From positions 1 through 54,769 of the forward strand of contig CAJXNY010000035.1 of the NCBI GenBank assembly GCA_913057435.1: a stretch of DNA of 54,769 bases, read 5' to 3'. Position numbers and translations under genes: made by a program. The notes beneath the pieces are model-generated. The model searched no databases, was not told the DNA's origin, and worked only from the letters and a program-made list of their open reading frames with translations. This stretch comes from an uncultured Oceanospirillaceae bacterium (GTDB lineage Bacteria > Pseudomonadota > Gammaproteobacteria > Pseudomonadales > Balneatricaceae). Positions within the stretch are counted from its first letter, which is position 1, and every line of letters begins with the position of its first letter. Of this stretch, positions 35,897-45,409 are shown piece by piece.

Positions 35897-35915
35897 CGTC
35901 GCTGCAGCAACAGAT

Positions 35916-35950
35916 AACGGCCCGCCGCGACTTCGCGCCGGGCCGTTTTA
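35916..35950 (+). terminator. Terminator of the DUF6489-phaR transcript
   Basis: A 9-bp stem (AACGGCCCG / CGGGCCGTT) continues into an inner CGCGA/TCGCG helix and is followed by TTTTATT, 20 nt after phaR. Confidence 0.93.
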
Positions 35951-36020
35951 TTGTGTGCCAGCGCAGGGGCTTGATGCCGTGCCCGGTGTTAAGGACTGAG
36001 CCAGACAGGAGTCTTACCGT

Positions 36021-36722
36021 GTGATGAACGCCACCACTGCTTCGACCCAACAGCGCCCGCTGTTACAGGCCCATGGGCTGGTAAAGACTTACCTTGCCCA
36101 CGGCGTTCAACAGTCGGTGCTTAGTGGGCTGGACCTGACACTTGAAGCAGGCGAAATTGTGGTGTTGCAAGGCCCCAGCGGTGAAGGTAAATCCACCCTG
36201 CTGAATTTGCTGGCCGGACTGGACCGACCTGATGCCGGTGAGATCTGGCTCAAGGGTGAGGATCTGGCCCAGGCGGCTGAAGCCCGGCTTTGCCAGCTGC
36301 GGCGACAGTCGATCGGGCTGGTGTTTCAGTTTTTTAACCTGGTGCCCACGCTGACGGTGACAGAGAACCTGCAGCTAACCTTGTCGCTGTGTCAGAGGGT
36401 TACACATCAGGCTGAGATAGCAACGTTGCTGGCCCAGGTTGGACTGACAGGCAAAGCGGCTATGTTTCCCCAGCAGCTGTCGGGCGGCGAGCAGCAACGG
36501 GTGGCGATTGTACGCACGCTGTTACAGCAGCCTGCGCTAATTCTGGCGGATGAGCCGACCGGCAATCTGGACCGCAATAATGCTGAGCGGGTGATGGCGC
36601 TGTTTGTTGAACAGGTCCGACAGCGTCAGGGCACCTTGCTGCTGGCCACCCATGACGTCAGCCTGACAGCCCTGGCGGATCGCTGTCTACGGCTGGAAAA
36701 TGGTCGGTTGCGGGATGACTAG
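36021..36722 (+). CDS. ABC transporter ATPase of an AttEFGH/LolD-like system
   Basis: A 233-residue ATP-binding subunit of the LolD/MacB type. Walker A is GPSGEGKST at ~54-62, the Q-loop VFQFFNL, the signature LSGGEQQR, Walker B LILADEPTGNLD, and the H-loop ATHD. It powers the permease encoded next, whose start overlaps this stop by 8 nt. With the third gene (CrtC/AttH-like) this matches AttEFGH-type cassettes, named from Agrobacterium. Such mechanotransmission-type ABC systems drive periplasmic or envelope processes rather than import. GTG at 36021 has AGGAG 9 nt upstream; ATG 36024 is an alternative. Confidence 0.9.
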   Translation: MMNATTASTQQRPLLQAHGLVKTYLAHGVQQSVLSGLDLTLEAGEIVVLQGPSGEGKSTLLNLLAGLDRPDAGEIWLKGEDLAQAAEARLCQLRRQSIGLVFQFFNLVPTLTVTENLQLTLSLCQRVTHQAEIATLLAQVGLTGKAAMFPQQLSGGEQQRVAIVRTLLQQPALILADEPTGNLDRNNAERVMALFVEQVRQRQGTLLLATHDVSLTALADRCLRLENGRLRDD

Positions 36723-39216
36723 CCGGTTACTGCTGCGGGCCAGCCTGCGTAGCCTGTATCAACAACCGCTGCAACTGTGCATGTTGCTGGCGGGCATCAT
36801 GCTGGGTATCGCCGTGGTGACGGCAATGCAGCTCAGTACCCAGAGCGCCCGGCTCAGTTACCAGTACGCCAGCCAGCAGCTCGCCAGCGGTGCCCGTTAT
36901 CAGATCAGATCCGCCGGGGGGATTGCCGCCAGCGTATACGCCCGGCTCAAACGGGCCCCCGAGCAATGGCCGCTGTTACCAGTGGTGGAATTTCCAGTGC
37001 AGTTACCAGGCGGCGAGCAACTACAGTTGACCGGGCTGGATTTTCTGGCCGAGCAACAGTTGCGGACCGCAGGCCAGAGGGTGTTCAGTGGCGGTGGTAG
37101 CTGGAACGCCACCTTGTTGCAGTCGGCGGTCTGGCTGGGCGAGTCTACCGCGCAGCAGCTGGGGCTGATGCTCGGAGATCAGCTGACACTGACGACCCCG
37201 GTGGGCGAGCGTTCCCTTAAGCTGGCAGGCACCCTGGATGATCGTACTCAGCCACTATTGGCCCAGCGTATATTGATGGATATGGGCCAGGCCCTGGCGC
37301 TGAGTAACCAGCCCGAGGTACTCAGCTACCTACTACTTCCACCCCCTCAGGGCAGCGCAATAGCACGCTGGCCTGAGGTGATGTTGCAAAAATTGCGCAG
37401 CCAGTTACCACCCGATACTCACTTGCAGCCTCTGGAAAACCCGCAACCGGCCCGGCTGGGGGATGCACTCTATTTTAACCTCAACGCCATGGCGCTGCTG
37501 GCGCTGTTGCTGGGCACACTGATTGTGCTCAGTGCCGTCTGGCTATCACTGCTGCAACGTCGGCCATTGTTTGCAGCACTGCGGCTGGCCGGGGTCAGTG
37601 GCCGTCAGTTGTATGGTTTTTTACTGCTCGAAACTCTGGTGCTGGCAGGGCTGGCCAGTGCGGCGGGTCTGGCATTGGGTGTGGTCATTGCGGATCAGTT
37701 ATTGCCCTTGCTGGTACAGAGTCAGGCGGCGTTTACTGCACCTCCGCTGGCCCGCCTGAGCCTGAACTGGGGTGACATTATAAGGTTCGGGTTACTGGGC
37801 TGTGGCAGTGCGCTGCTGGCGGCCGCCTGGCCATGCTGGCAGCTGGCGCGGCAATCACCGCTAGCGTTGCAGGCTGCACCGGTGGCAGCGTTAAATGAGG
37901 TTAAGCGGCCACTGGTCTTGCGCGGGGCAGTGCTGGTGCTGATGCCGCTGGCTATTGTGCTGGTGATGCAGTCACAGCTGCTGGCGGTATACCTGGGTAC
38001 AGGGCTGCTGGCACTGCTGGCGGCGCTGTTAACGACGCCCTTATTGCAGGGCCTGGCTGCAGTCTGCGTAGTATTGATCCAGCGCAGTGGCGTGGGGGCA
38101 CGCCATCCGCTGCTCTTGATGGTGCCGCGTGATTGCCTGCGCCAGCAGGTGTATAGCAAGGGGGTGATGTGGGTGCTGATGCTGGCACTGAGCGTATCGC
38201 TGGCGGTTACCGGTATGACCGACAGTTTCCATACCGCGTTTCAGGGCTGGATCGGTCAGCGCCTTAATGCCCAGGTGTATACCAGCCCGCCGGACCGGGA
38301 TGCCCCAGGGCAGAAGGCAGGCCTGAGTACGATGCTGGTTGAGCAGCTGCTGACCGACCCGCAGGTGAAGGCCGTTGCCCGGCGGGCACGTCAGCCACTC
38401 ACGCTGGCGGGTCTGTCGCTGTTTATCTATGGCGTTGATTTTCCACCGGCTGCACGCACCGCGTATCAATTCAGGCAGGGCGATAGCGAAACGTTATGGC
38501 AGGGTTTTCAATCCGGCTCTGAAGTGCTGATCAGCGAACCACTGGCCAATCATCTGCAGCTGGGGCGGGGAGATTACCTGAGTTTGCCGTTGGTCAGTGG
38601 TGAGCAGTCATTCAAAATCGCCGGGGTCTACTACGATTATGGTAGTTACCAGGGCCAGGTACTGATCAGTTACCCGGCGTTTCAGCGTCACTGGCCCGAG
38701 GTTCCTCTTGGGGGGATACGGCTGTATCTGCACAACCCTGATCAGGCTGAATCATTCGCCCGCCAGCCTGTGCTGAAGCCCTATGAAGTACGGCTGGCCG
38801 GGCCAATTATCCGCCGCAGTGAGCAACTGTTCGAGCAGACGTTTCTGATCACCGATGCCCTGCAGCTGTTGTTGCTGGTCGTGGCGCTGGTGGCGATGGT
38901 CAGCAATCTGCTGGCGCTGCAGCTGCATCGCCAGCCGGAACTGCAACGTTACCGGGCGCTGGGCCTGAGCCGTGCGATGCGGGCAGGCCTGTTGATGGGC
39001 CAGGCGCTGCTGCTGGCGTTCAGCGCCGGGTTATTGGCCTGGCTGCTAGGTGAACTGATGGCCTGGTTGCTGGCTGAGCGGGTTCAGTTACTGGCCTTCG
39101 GCTGGACAGTGCCCTGGCAGTTTGCGCCGGAACGAGGGCTGATAGCCTTGCTGTTGGGGCTGATTGTGGCGCTGCTGGCAGCGCTCTATCCGGCGTTTAA
39201 AGAGGTGAAATCATGA
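36715..39216 (+). CDS. FtsX-like ABC permease of the AttEFGH-type system
   Basis: An 833-residue permease with two FtsX/MacB-like units. A first helix lies near residues 18-40, followed by a large periplasmic domain (~45-255), three helices (~255-365), further helices (~395-470), a second periplasmic domain (~480-690) and three terminal helices (~700-825). It thus corresponds to AttF and AttG combined. Leu, Gln and Ala are very frequent. It overlaps the ATPase gene by 8 nt and the following gene by 4 nt (ATGA). The substrate is unknown; related systems act on lipoproteins or envelope lipids. Start at ATG 36715. Confidence 0.88.
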   Translation: MTSRLLLRASLRSLYQQPLQLCMLLAGIMLGIAVVTAMQLSTQSARLSYQYASQQLASGARYQIRSAGGIAASVYARLKRAPEQWPLLPVVEFPVQLPGGEQLQLTGLDFLAEQQLRTAGQRVFSGGGSWNATLLQSAVWLGESTAQQLGLMLGDQLTLTTPVGERSLKLAGTLDDRTQPLLAQRILMDMGQALALSNQPEVLSYLLLPPPQGSAIARWPEVMLQKLRSQLPPDTHLQPLENPQPARLGDALYFNLNAMALLALLLGTLIVLSAVWLSLLQRRPLFAALRLAGVSGRQLYGFLLLETLVLAGLASAAGLALGVVIADQLLPLLVQSQAAFTAPPLARLSLNWGDIIRFGLLGCGSALLAAAWPCWQLARQSPLALQAAPVAALNEVKRPLVLRGAVLVLMPLAIVLVMQSQLLAVYLGTGLLALLAALLTTPLLQGLAAVCVVLIQRSGVGARHPLLLMVPRDCLRQQVYSKGVMWVLMLALSVSLAVTGMTDSFHTAFQGWIGQRLNAQVYTSPPDRDAPGQKAGLSTMLVEQLLTDPQVKAVARRARQPLTLAGLSLFIYGVDFPPAARTAYQFRQGDSETLWQGFQSGSEVLISEPLANHLQLGRGDYLSLPLVSGEQSFKIAGVYYDYGSYQGQVLISYPAFQRHWPEVPLGGIRLYLHNPDQAESFARQPVLKPYEVRLAGPIIRRSEQLFEQTFLITDALQLLLLVVALVAMVSNLLALQLHRQPELQRYRALGLSRAMRAGLLMGQALLLAFSAGLLAWLLGELMAWLLAERVQLLAFGWTVPWQFAPERGLIALLLGLIVALLAALYPAFKEVKS

Positions 39217-40373
39217 AACCCCGACAGTGGCTTGGTTTGCTGATGGTGTTATTGCTGGGCCTGATGCTGGTCTGGCTGGCGCGTGAGCCGTCTGATGTCC
39301 AGTCCTCAAACACCCCGGCAACATCGCTGCTGAGCCAGTTATTAACCGACCGGAGCCAGCAACCGGGCTGGGCTCAGGCACGGCCCGACTACCGGTTGCA
39401 GTTTCCCGCCGATCATCTGGCCCATAACCGGTTCTCCATTGAATGGTGGTATCTCACCGCCAACCTGACGGCAGTCGAAACCGGTGAGCACTATGGGGCG
39501 CAGTTCACCCTGTTCAGGCGTGGGCTGGCACCGACAGACAGCAGCGCTAACCGCTGGCAGCAACCGCAATTATATATGGGCCATATGGCCCTGACGGACA
39601 CCGCCGCAGGCCAGCACCGCAGTGCTCAGCGCTTCAGTCGACAGGGACCTGGACTGGCAGGTAGTACGGCACAGCCGTTAGCGGTCTGGCTGGAGAACTG
39701 GCAGCTGCAGGCCGAACAACCGCAGCAACTGTTTCCCGCCCGGTTACAGGCCTGGGATCGCCAGCAGCAATTTGGTTATCAGCTTCGGCTGACACCGGAC
39801 AAGCCAATGTTGCTGCAAGGCCAGCAGGGCTATAGCGCCAAGCATGCCGCTGTTGGGCCAGGCCAGCCACAAGGCGCATCGCACTATTACTCCTATACCC
39901 GGTTGGCGGTCAGCGGGACATTGCGTAAAGGCGAACAGCGGATTGAAGTCCGTGGCCAGGCCTGGTATGACCATGAATGGACCAGCAGCACCCTGGTGGA
40001 AGGTCAGCAGGGCTGGGACTGGTTCGCCTTGCAGCTGGATGATGGTCGTGATCTGACGGTGATTCGGGTACGGGGTGAACAGGGTGATCACTGGCAGCTG
40101 TCGCTGGCCGGGCCGGACGGAGCGCCATTACCAGTAAGTGGTCTGCCGCACCTGACGGTAACCCAGCACTGGCGCAGTGACGACGGCGTGCAATACCCGG
40201 CGCGCTGGCGGCTAAAACTGGCACAACCGGCGCTGGATATCCAGATTAAGCCCCGGCTGGCCGACCAGGAGATGAAGCAGCTGGTGCGCTACTGGGAAGG
40301 TGCAGTCACGGTGTCGGGTAGTCATCGTGGCCAGGGTTACGTTGAGCTGACCGGCTATGACCAGACCGATTAA
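39213..40373 (+). CDS. AttH/CrtC-like lipocalin-fold envelope protein
   Basis: A 386-residue protein with one N-terminal membrane anchor or signal (~7-24), then two lipocalin-like beta domains. FSIEWWYLTANL is the AttH/CrtC family signature; YGAQFTLFRRG and AWYDHEWTSS later are also typical, the latter containing residues used by carotenoid hydratases. In this context (ABC ATPase plus FtsX permease, ATGA overlap) it is AttH-like rather than a carotenoid enzyme, as no carotenoid genes are near. It may handle a lipid or hydrophobic molecule at the periplasmic face. It abuts the convergent argO with no gap. Confidence 0.88.
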   Translation: MKPRQWLGLLMVLLLGLMLVWLAREPSDVQSSNTPATSLLSQLLTDRSQQPGWAQARPDYRLQFPADHLAHNRFSIEWWYLTANLTAVETGEHYGAQFTLFRRGLAPTDSSANRWQQPQLYMGHMALTDTAAGQHRSAQRFSRQGPGLAGSTAQPLAVWLENWQLQAEQPQQLFPARLQAWDRQQQFGYQLRLTPDKPMLLQGQQGYSAKHAAVGPGQPQGASHYYSYTRLAVSGTLRKGEQRIEVRGQAWYDHEWTSSTLVEGQQGWDWFALQLDDGRDLTVIRVRGEQGDHWQLSLAGPDGAPLPVSGLPHLTVTQHWRSDDGVQYPARWRLKLAQPALDIQIKPRLADQEMKQLVRYWEGAVTVSGSHRGQGYVELTGYDQTD

Positions 40374-41003
40374 TCAGGATGACTGAAACAGACTCCAGGC
40401 GATACTCCACATTACCAGCCCTACCACACAATCCAGCACCTGCCAGGCAATGGGTTTACGGAACAGCGGGGCCAGCCAGCGCGCCCCCAGGCTGAGCGAA
40501 AAGAACCAGATAATCGATGCACTCACTGCGCCTAGGGTGAACCAGGGCCGCAGCTCGACCGCTACCTGACTGCCGACACTGCTCAGTAATACCACCGTAT
40601 CCAGATAGACATGGGGGTTGAGCAGGCTGACCGCCAGGGTGGTCATCAACGCCGCTTTACGGCTGATCACGACATCTGTGCTGGCTTCCAGAGTGCCAGG
40701 CTTTAGCGCGGCTCGCAGTGACTGTGCGCCGTACACCAGCAGGAAGGCGATGCCACCCCAGCGAGCGATGGCCATCAGCAAGTCGGACTGGTTAAGCAGG
40801 GCGCCGAGCCCCAGCATGCCGACACAGATAAGGCTCAGGTCGATCAGGGCGCACAATGCCGCAATCATCCAGTGGTATTGCTGACGCAGGCCCTGCGCCA
40901 GTACGTAGGCATTTTGCGCACCGATGGCAATAATCAGGCTGCCGCCGGTCAGCATGCCCTTGCTCAGCGTCAGCCACTCGGGGCTGGCAGGTATAAATAT
41001 CAT
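40374..41003 (-). CDS. argO: LysE/ArgO-family amino acid exporter
   Basis: A 209-residue inner-membrane exporter with about six helices. GGSLIIAIGAQNAYVLAQG at ~17-35 and SLLNPHVYLDTVVLL at ~125-139 are the LysE/ArgO signatures. The family exports basic amino acids such as arginine and lysine. It is divergent from an ArgP-type LysR gene, as in LysE-LysG of Corynebacterium, and E. coli ArgP activates argO. Start at ATG 41003 leaves a normal N-terminus; the frame extends upstream to 41075 without an RBS. The symbol is by family and context. Confidence 0.88.
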   Translation of the reverse strand: MIFIPASPEWLTLSKGMLTGGSLIIAIGAQNAYVLAQGLRQQYHWMIAALCALIDLSLICVGMLGLGALLNQSDLLMAIARWGGIAFLLVYGAQSLRAALKPGTLEASTDVVISRKAALMTTLAVSLLNPHVYLDTVVLLSSVGSQVAVELRPWFTLGAVSASIIWFFSLSLGARWLAPLFRKPIAWQVLDCVVGLVMWSIAWSLFQSS

Positions 41004-41078
41004 AAGGTTATCTCTAAAAATCACTGGCGTGATGATGGCAAAATCGTTTAATTTAGCCCAGCTAATAATTTTCACTTT

Positions 41079-41097
41079 AGATTAGAGATTTTAATCT
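41079..41097. promoter_or_regulatory. Putative ArgP site between argO and argP
   Basis: An inverted repeat AGATTA-7-TAATCT includes a T-N11-A spacing (T41082, A41094), the usual LysR operator form. It directly precedes the argP GTG, and lies 76 nt from the argO start. It could serve autoregulation, activation of argO, or both. Confidence 0.5.
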
Positions 41098-42021
41098 GTG
41101 CTCGATTATCGTCAGCTGCAGGCGCTTGCCGCAGTATTAGAAGAACAAAGTTTCGATAAAGCGGCCCAGAAGCTTCACGTCACCCAGTCCGCCATTTCCC
41201 AACGGATTAAGCAGCTGGAAGACAAACTGGGCCATTCATTGGTGATACGGGGCACGCCGTTGCAGGCCACCCGTGCCGGGCAGCAGGTACTGAAACACTA
41301 TCGCCAGGTTAGCCTGTTGCAGAACGATATGCTGCAGGGATTGATCATCGACCAGGGCGAGGGGTACAGCCGTCTGTCCATTGGCCTCAACGCCGACAGT
41401 CTGGAGACCTGGTTCCTGGATGCCATGGCACCACTGATGGCGGCGAAGAAATTGCTGCTGGAGCTGAAAGTGGATGATCAGGACCAGACTCACCATCTGC
41501 TGCGCAGCGGTGAAGTGATCGGCTGTATCACCTCCAGCCCGGAAGCGATGCAGGGTTGCAGCTGCATCCCGCTGGGTGTCATGCCCTATCGCTGCCTGGC
41601 CAGCCCGGATTATATGGCACGCTATTTTCCTGACGGTGCCAATCGCGAAGGGTTCCTGATGGCGCCCGTGGCTGAATACAGCAATAAAGACGAGCTGCAA
41701 AACCGTTACCTGGAACGCTTCTTTAGCCTCAAGGCGGGTGAATACCCCTGTCACCGCATTCCTTCGTCAGTGGCATTCTTTGAACTGATCCAGCGCGGCT
41801 ACGCCTGCGGCATGGTGCCAGACCAGCAAAGCCAGACACTGATCAAAAGTGGTGAAGTACTCGATATGAGCCCGGGTGATTACCTGGCGGTGCCCCTGTA
41901 CTGGCATGTCTGGAATCTGAAAACCGAACTGGCCCGCAGCCTCACCGATACCCTGATTAATGCGGCAAAAGTGTCACTGGACCCGTTTGAAAACCATAAG
42001 GATTTAGTACACCCGCTGTAA
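41098..42021 (+). CDS. argP: LysR-family regulator ArgP (IciA)
   Basis: A 307-residue LysR-type transcription factor. The N-terminal helix-turn-helix contains DYRQLQALAAVLEEQSFDKAA and LHVTQSAISQRIKQLE, which closely match E. coli ArgP. The effector domain (~90-290) is of the ArgP type, expected to sense lysine and arginine. It starts at GTG 41098. The divergent argO-like exporter is the likely target. In E. coli ArgP also controls dapB, lysC and other lysine genes, so asd elsewhere in this window is a possible but unproven target. Confidence 0.92.
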   Translation: MLDYRQLQALAAVLEEQSFDKAAQKLHVTQSAISQRIKQLEDKLGHSLVIRGTPLQATRAGQQVLKHYRQVSLLQNDMLQGLIIDQGEGYSRLSIGLNADSLETWFLDAMAPLMAAKKLLLELKVDDQDQTHHLLRSGEVIGCITSSPEAMQGCSCIPLGVMPYRCLASPDYMARYFPDGANREGFLMAPVAEYSNKDELQNRYLERFFSLKAGEYPCHRIPSSVAFFELIQRGYACGMVPDQQSQTLIKSGEVLDMSPGDYLAVPLYWHVWNLKTELARSLTDTLINAAKVSLDPFENHKDLVHPL

Positions 42022-42103
42022 CGGGGCTTTTAATGTAACTCTGTCAATAAAAGCGTAAGCTCTCCGTCGCAATTCCGGTAGCAACGGTCGAGGGGCTATT
42101 ATC

Positions 42104-45100
42104 TTGAAAAACATCGTGGGCATGTTTAATGAAGCAACTGTCAAACGGATGGTTAGCAGCATCACCTGGCAGCGAGGTAGCCGATATTATATTGAGGGCC
42201 GGGTGGAGCTGCTACCGGTTGATCAGCCTTTTGAAGTTGCTCGCGCCAGAGTAAAAGGTTCCGGACGCAAACATTATACGACGTCAGTTTTTATTCTGGA
42301 TAATGGAGAGCTGGAAGGCGAATGCAGCTGCCCTGTCGTGCATGATTGCAAGCATGCCGTTGCGACCACGCTGGAATGGCTCGACTCTGCCGAAAATCTG
42401 GATATTGATGAATCGGGTATGTATCCGGCTGAACAGGCGGCGTCTGACTGGCAGGCCTGGTTTTCTGAAATGCCCGAATCAGGAGGTACTGACAGTACCA
42501 CCGAGTTGCAGGGTAAAAACTACTATCTGCTTTATTCACTGTCGCTGGATGCGCAGGCTAATCCCGTTATCAGCCTGCGCAAAGGGTATCTGAAACTGGA
42601 TGGTGGCTGGAGTCAGATCAAACCCTTCCAGCCGGACTTCTTTGGCCTGAACTGGAGTCCCCCGGCATTTTTGTTGCCTGTCGATATCGCCATACTCAAA
42701 GGCGTGCAGCATAGTCGCAAGCAGCGTGGCGCTATATGTCTGGAAGGTGCGGCGGGGGCGGAAACCCTGGCGTTGATGCTGACGACAGGTCGCCTGAGCT
42801 GGCAGGATGATCTGACCCCGCTGCACACTTCAGTGGAGCGCTCGTTACAATGGCAGTGGCAGGCGTCTGAAGATCACTCCGTATTGTGCCCATCGGTACA
42901 GGGGCTACAGCAGGTTGCCATCCTGGATGTCTCGCCGCTGTACTACTACGACCCGGCACAGAACGGCGTTGGTCTGCTGACCTCCGAGCTGCCCGTTACC
43001 CAATGCCAGCACCTGTTCAGGATGCCGCCGGTTCCTGCTTCCAGGCTGCCCGTTGTTGCCCTTCAGCTGCGTCAGATTTTCGATGAACAGCATCTGCCGC
43101 TGCCTGTAGAACCGGATATAAAGGAAGCCTGCACACCGGTGCCACGGGTATGGTTGATGGTGGTGGTTAATGAGTATGGCGCACGCTTTCCCGGCCTGCT
43201 GGCCAGCTTCGACTATGGCGACTGTAACCTGTTGCCTGATTATGACGACATGCTGGTGGAAGGCCAGGTACTGCACCTGGAGAAGGATGATCAGATCTGG
43301 GCGATTCGTCGTGACCTGCCGGAAGAGTTAAAGCAGCTGGAACGCCTGGAAGCTGCAGGGATGGAGCTGCATGAGTCTCTGTTGGGGCAGTCCGATATCT
43401 GGATGCCCTGCACTGATCACGGCAGGGCTGCGGCGCTGGATATCTGGCAGAGCCTGCTGGATGAGCACCTTCCTGCCTGGCAGCGGGAGGGCTGGCAGGT
43501 GGAGATAGACCCGGAGTATCTGTTCAAGCTGGATCGCAGCCAGGTCGTTGTGAATCTGGATGATGGTGATAGCGGCTGGTTTGATTTTGCGCTGCAGCTG
43601 CCGGTAGGCGAGCGAATGCTGGGTACGCAGCAACTGGTTGAAGGCTGGCTGGAAGGCGGGCAGCCAGACCAGCTGGCACTGGCGATGGAAGACGGCTGGA
43701 TACAGGTCGATACCCGACCGCTGCAGCCACTGTTTACCCTGCTGCTGGAGCTGTATCAACAGGAGCAGCTGGATGGACCGGTATCTTTGCCACCGTTCCA
43801 GGCGGTGCAGCTGACCGATGTAGCATTGGATAGTCTGGATGAACGCAGCGCCCCGCTGACCCGGCAGCTGATTCAGCAGCTGAAAGGTTTTAAGGGGCTG
43901 GAAGCCGTGCCCACCCCCGAAGGCCTGCAAGCCACCCTGCGTGATTACCAGCAGCAGGGGCTGAACTGGCTCTGCTTCCTGCAGCAGTATGGCTTTGGTG
44001 GTATCCTGGCGGATGATATGGGGCTGGGCAAAACCCTGCAGGCACTGACACTGCTACTGCATATAAAGCAATCCGGGCAGGCCCGTGAACCGAGTGTGAA
44101 AGCACCGGCAATGGTTTTGGCACCGACCAGCCTGATGGGCAACTGGCTGCGCGAAGCGGAGCAGTTTGCCCCGCAGCTGAAAGTCTGCCTGATCCACGGC
44201 CCTGACCGGGCAGAGCAATTCTCGAAACTGTCTGACTGTGATCTGGTGATTACCAGCTACCCATTGCTGTTACGTGACTTTGAGCAGTACGCCGAGATTA
44301 ACTTCAGCGTGCTGATTCTGGATGAAGCCCAGGCGATCAAAAACCCCAACAGCCGGACTGCACAGCAGGTAAGAAAGCTCAGCAGCGCCATGCGGCTCTG
44401 TCTGACGGGTACGCCGCTGGAAAACCACCTCGGTGAACTCTGGTCATTGATGGATTTTGTACTGCCGGGTTTGCTCGGTGGTCAGAAACAGTTCCAGCAA
44501 CGCTGGCGCAAACCGATTGAGCAGGAGGGTGAAACCGAACGTCAGCAGGCACTGGGGCAACTGGTGGCGCCATTTATGTTGCGCCGGACCAAAGCTGAAG
44601 TTGTTGCTGAGTTGCCGCCTAAAAGCGAGATCGTTAAATACGTTGAACTGGCAGGCAAACAGCGGGAGCTGTATGAAGCGATCCGCCTGAGTATGGAAAA
44701 ACGCATCCGCGAGCTGGTGGCCAGCCAGGGCATGGCCCGAAGCCATATCGAGTTTCTGGATGCGCTGCTTAAACTGCGCCAGGCCTGTATTGATCCACGG
44801 CTGGTAAAACTGGAACAGGCACAGGGCATCACTCAGAGTGCCAAGCTGGACTGGTTGACCGAGACACTGCCAGAGATGGTGGAAGAAGGTCGTCGGCTGC
44901 TGATTTTCTCGCAGTTTACCCAGGTGCTGGGGCTGGTTGAGCCAATGCTGAAACAGCACAAAATCGGTTACAGTAAACTGACCGGCCAGACTCGCAAACG
45001 CCAGCAGGCGATTGACGCCTTCCAGCAGGGAGACGTGCCGGTGTTCCTGATCAGCCTGAAGGCCGGTGGCAGTGGCCTGAACCTGACCGCAGCGGACACG

Positions 45101-45358
45101 GTCATCCACCTTGACCCCTGGTGGAATCCAGCGGTTGAACAACAGGCCACCGACCGCGCCTACCGCATTGGTCAGGACAAGCCGGTGTTTGTCTATAAGC
45201 TGGTAACGGCGGACACCGTTGAAGAACGTATTCTGCAGTTGCAGCAGCAGAAACAGGCGCTGGCAGACTCTCTGTTTGCAGCGTCGGGCGGTACGGCGAT
45301 GCCTACGGATGGTGATCAATTATTGGCGCTGTTTTCCAGCAGTGAGACTCTGGAATAG
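42104..45358 (+). CDS. SWIM zinc-finger SNF2/DEAD-box helicase-like ATPase
   Basis: A 1084-residue member of the bacterial SNF2 family. The N-terminal SWIM finger is CSCPVVHDCKH at ~72-82 (CxC...CxH). A long middle region (~100-590) is less conserved. The ATPase core has Walker A ADDMGLGKT near 637, DEAQ (ILDEAQAIKN), LTGTPLEN, and helicase C motifs including QATDRAYRIGQ. Such proteins translocate on double-stranded DNA and remodel protein-DNA complexes; their role in bacteria is poorly known. The start is TTG at 42104, with GAGGGG 8 nt before it. It is convergent with phaC. No restriction or defence gene is adjacent, so I treat it as chromosomal housekeeping. Confidence 0.92.
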   Translation: MKNIVGMFNEATVKRMVSSITWQRGSRYYIEGRVELLPVDQPFEVARARVKGSGRKHYTTSVFILDNGELEGECSCPVVHDCKHAVATTLEWLDSAENLDIDESGMYPAEQAASDWQAWFSEMPESGGTDSTTELQGKNYYLLYSLSLDAQANPVISLRKGYLKLDGGWSQIKPFQPDFFGLNWSPPAFLLPVDIAILKGVQHSRKQRGAICLEGAAGAETLALMLTTGRLSWQDDLTPLHTSVERSLQWQWQASEDHSVLCPSVQGLQQVAILDVSPLYYYDPAQNGVGLLTSELPVTQCQHLFRMPPVPASRLPVVALQLRQIFDEQHLPLPVEPDIKEACTPVPRVWLMVVVNEYGARFPGLLASFDYGDCNLLPDYDDMLVEGQVLHLEKDDQIWAIRRDLPEELKQLERLEAAGMELHESLLGQSDIWMPCTDHGRAAALDIWQSLLDEHLPAWQREGWQVEIDPEYLFKLDRSQVVVNLDDGDSGWFDFALQLPVGERMLGTQQLVEGWLEGGQPDQLALAMEDGWIQVDTRPLQPLFTLLLELYQQEQLDGPVSLPPFQAVQLTDVALDSLDERSAPLTRQLIQQLKGFKGLEAVPTPEGLQATLRDYQQQGLNWLCFLQQYGFGGILADDMGLGKTLQALTLLLHIKQSGQAREPSVKAPAMVLAPTSLMGNWLREAEQFAPQLKVCLIHGPDRAEQFSKLSDCDLVITSYPLLLRDFEQYAEINFSVLILDEAQAIKNPNSRTAQQVRKLSSAMRLCLTGTPLENHLGELWSLMDFVLPGLLGGQKQFQQRWRKPIEQEGETERQQALGQLVAPFMLRRTKAEVVAELPPKSEIVKYVELAGKQRELYEAIRLSMEKRIRELVASQGMARSHIEFLDALLKLRQACIDPRLVKLEQAQGITQSAKLDWLTETLPEMVEEGRRLLIFSQFTQVLGLVEPMLKQHKIGYSKLTGQTRKRQQAIDAFQQGDVPVFLISLKAGGSGLNLTAADTVIHLDPWWNPAVEQQATDRAYRIGQDKPVFVYKLVTADTVEERILQLQQQKQALADSLFAASGGTAMPTDGDQLLALFSSSETLE

Positions 45359-45409
45359 CTTTGGCTGTCGTATTCTGGTCGGTGAGGGTGTTTTCCGGAC
45401 GTTCCTTGC

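Noticed and set aside
39213-40373. Carotenoid 1,2-hydratase (CrtC) function
   Set aside because: The family match covers both CrtC and AttH. The ABC operon context and lack of carotenoid genes favour AttH.
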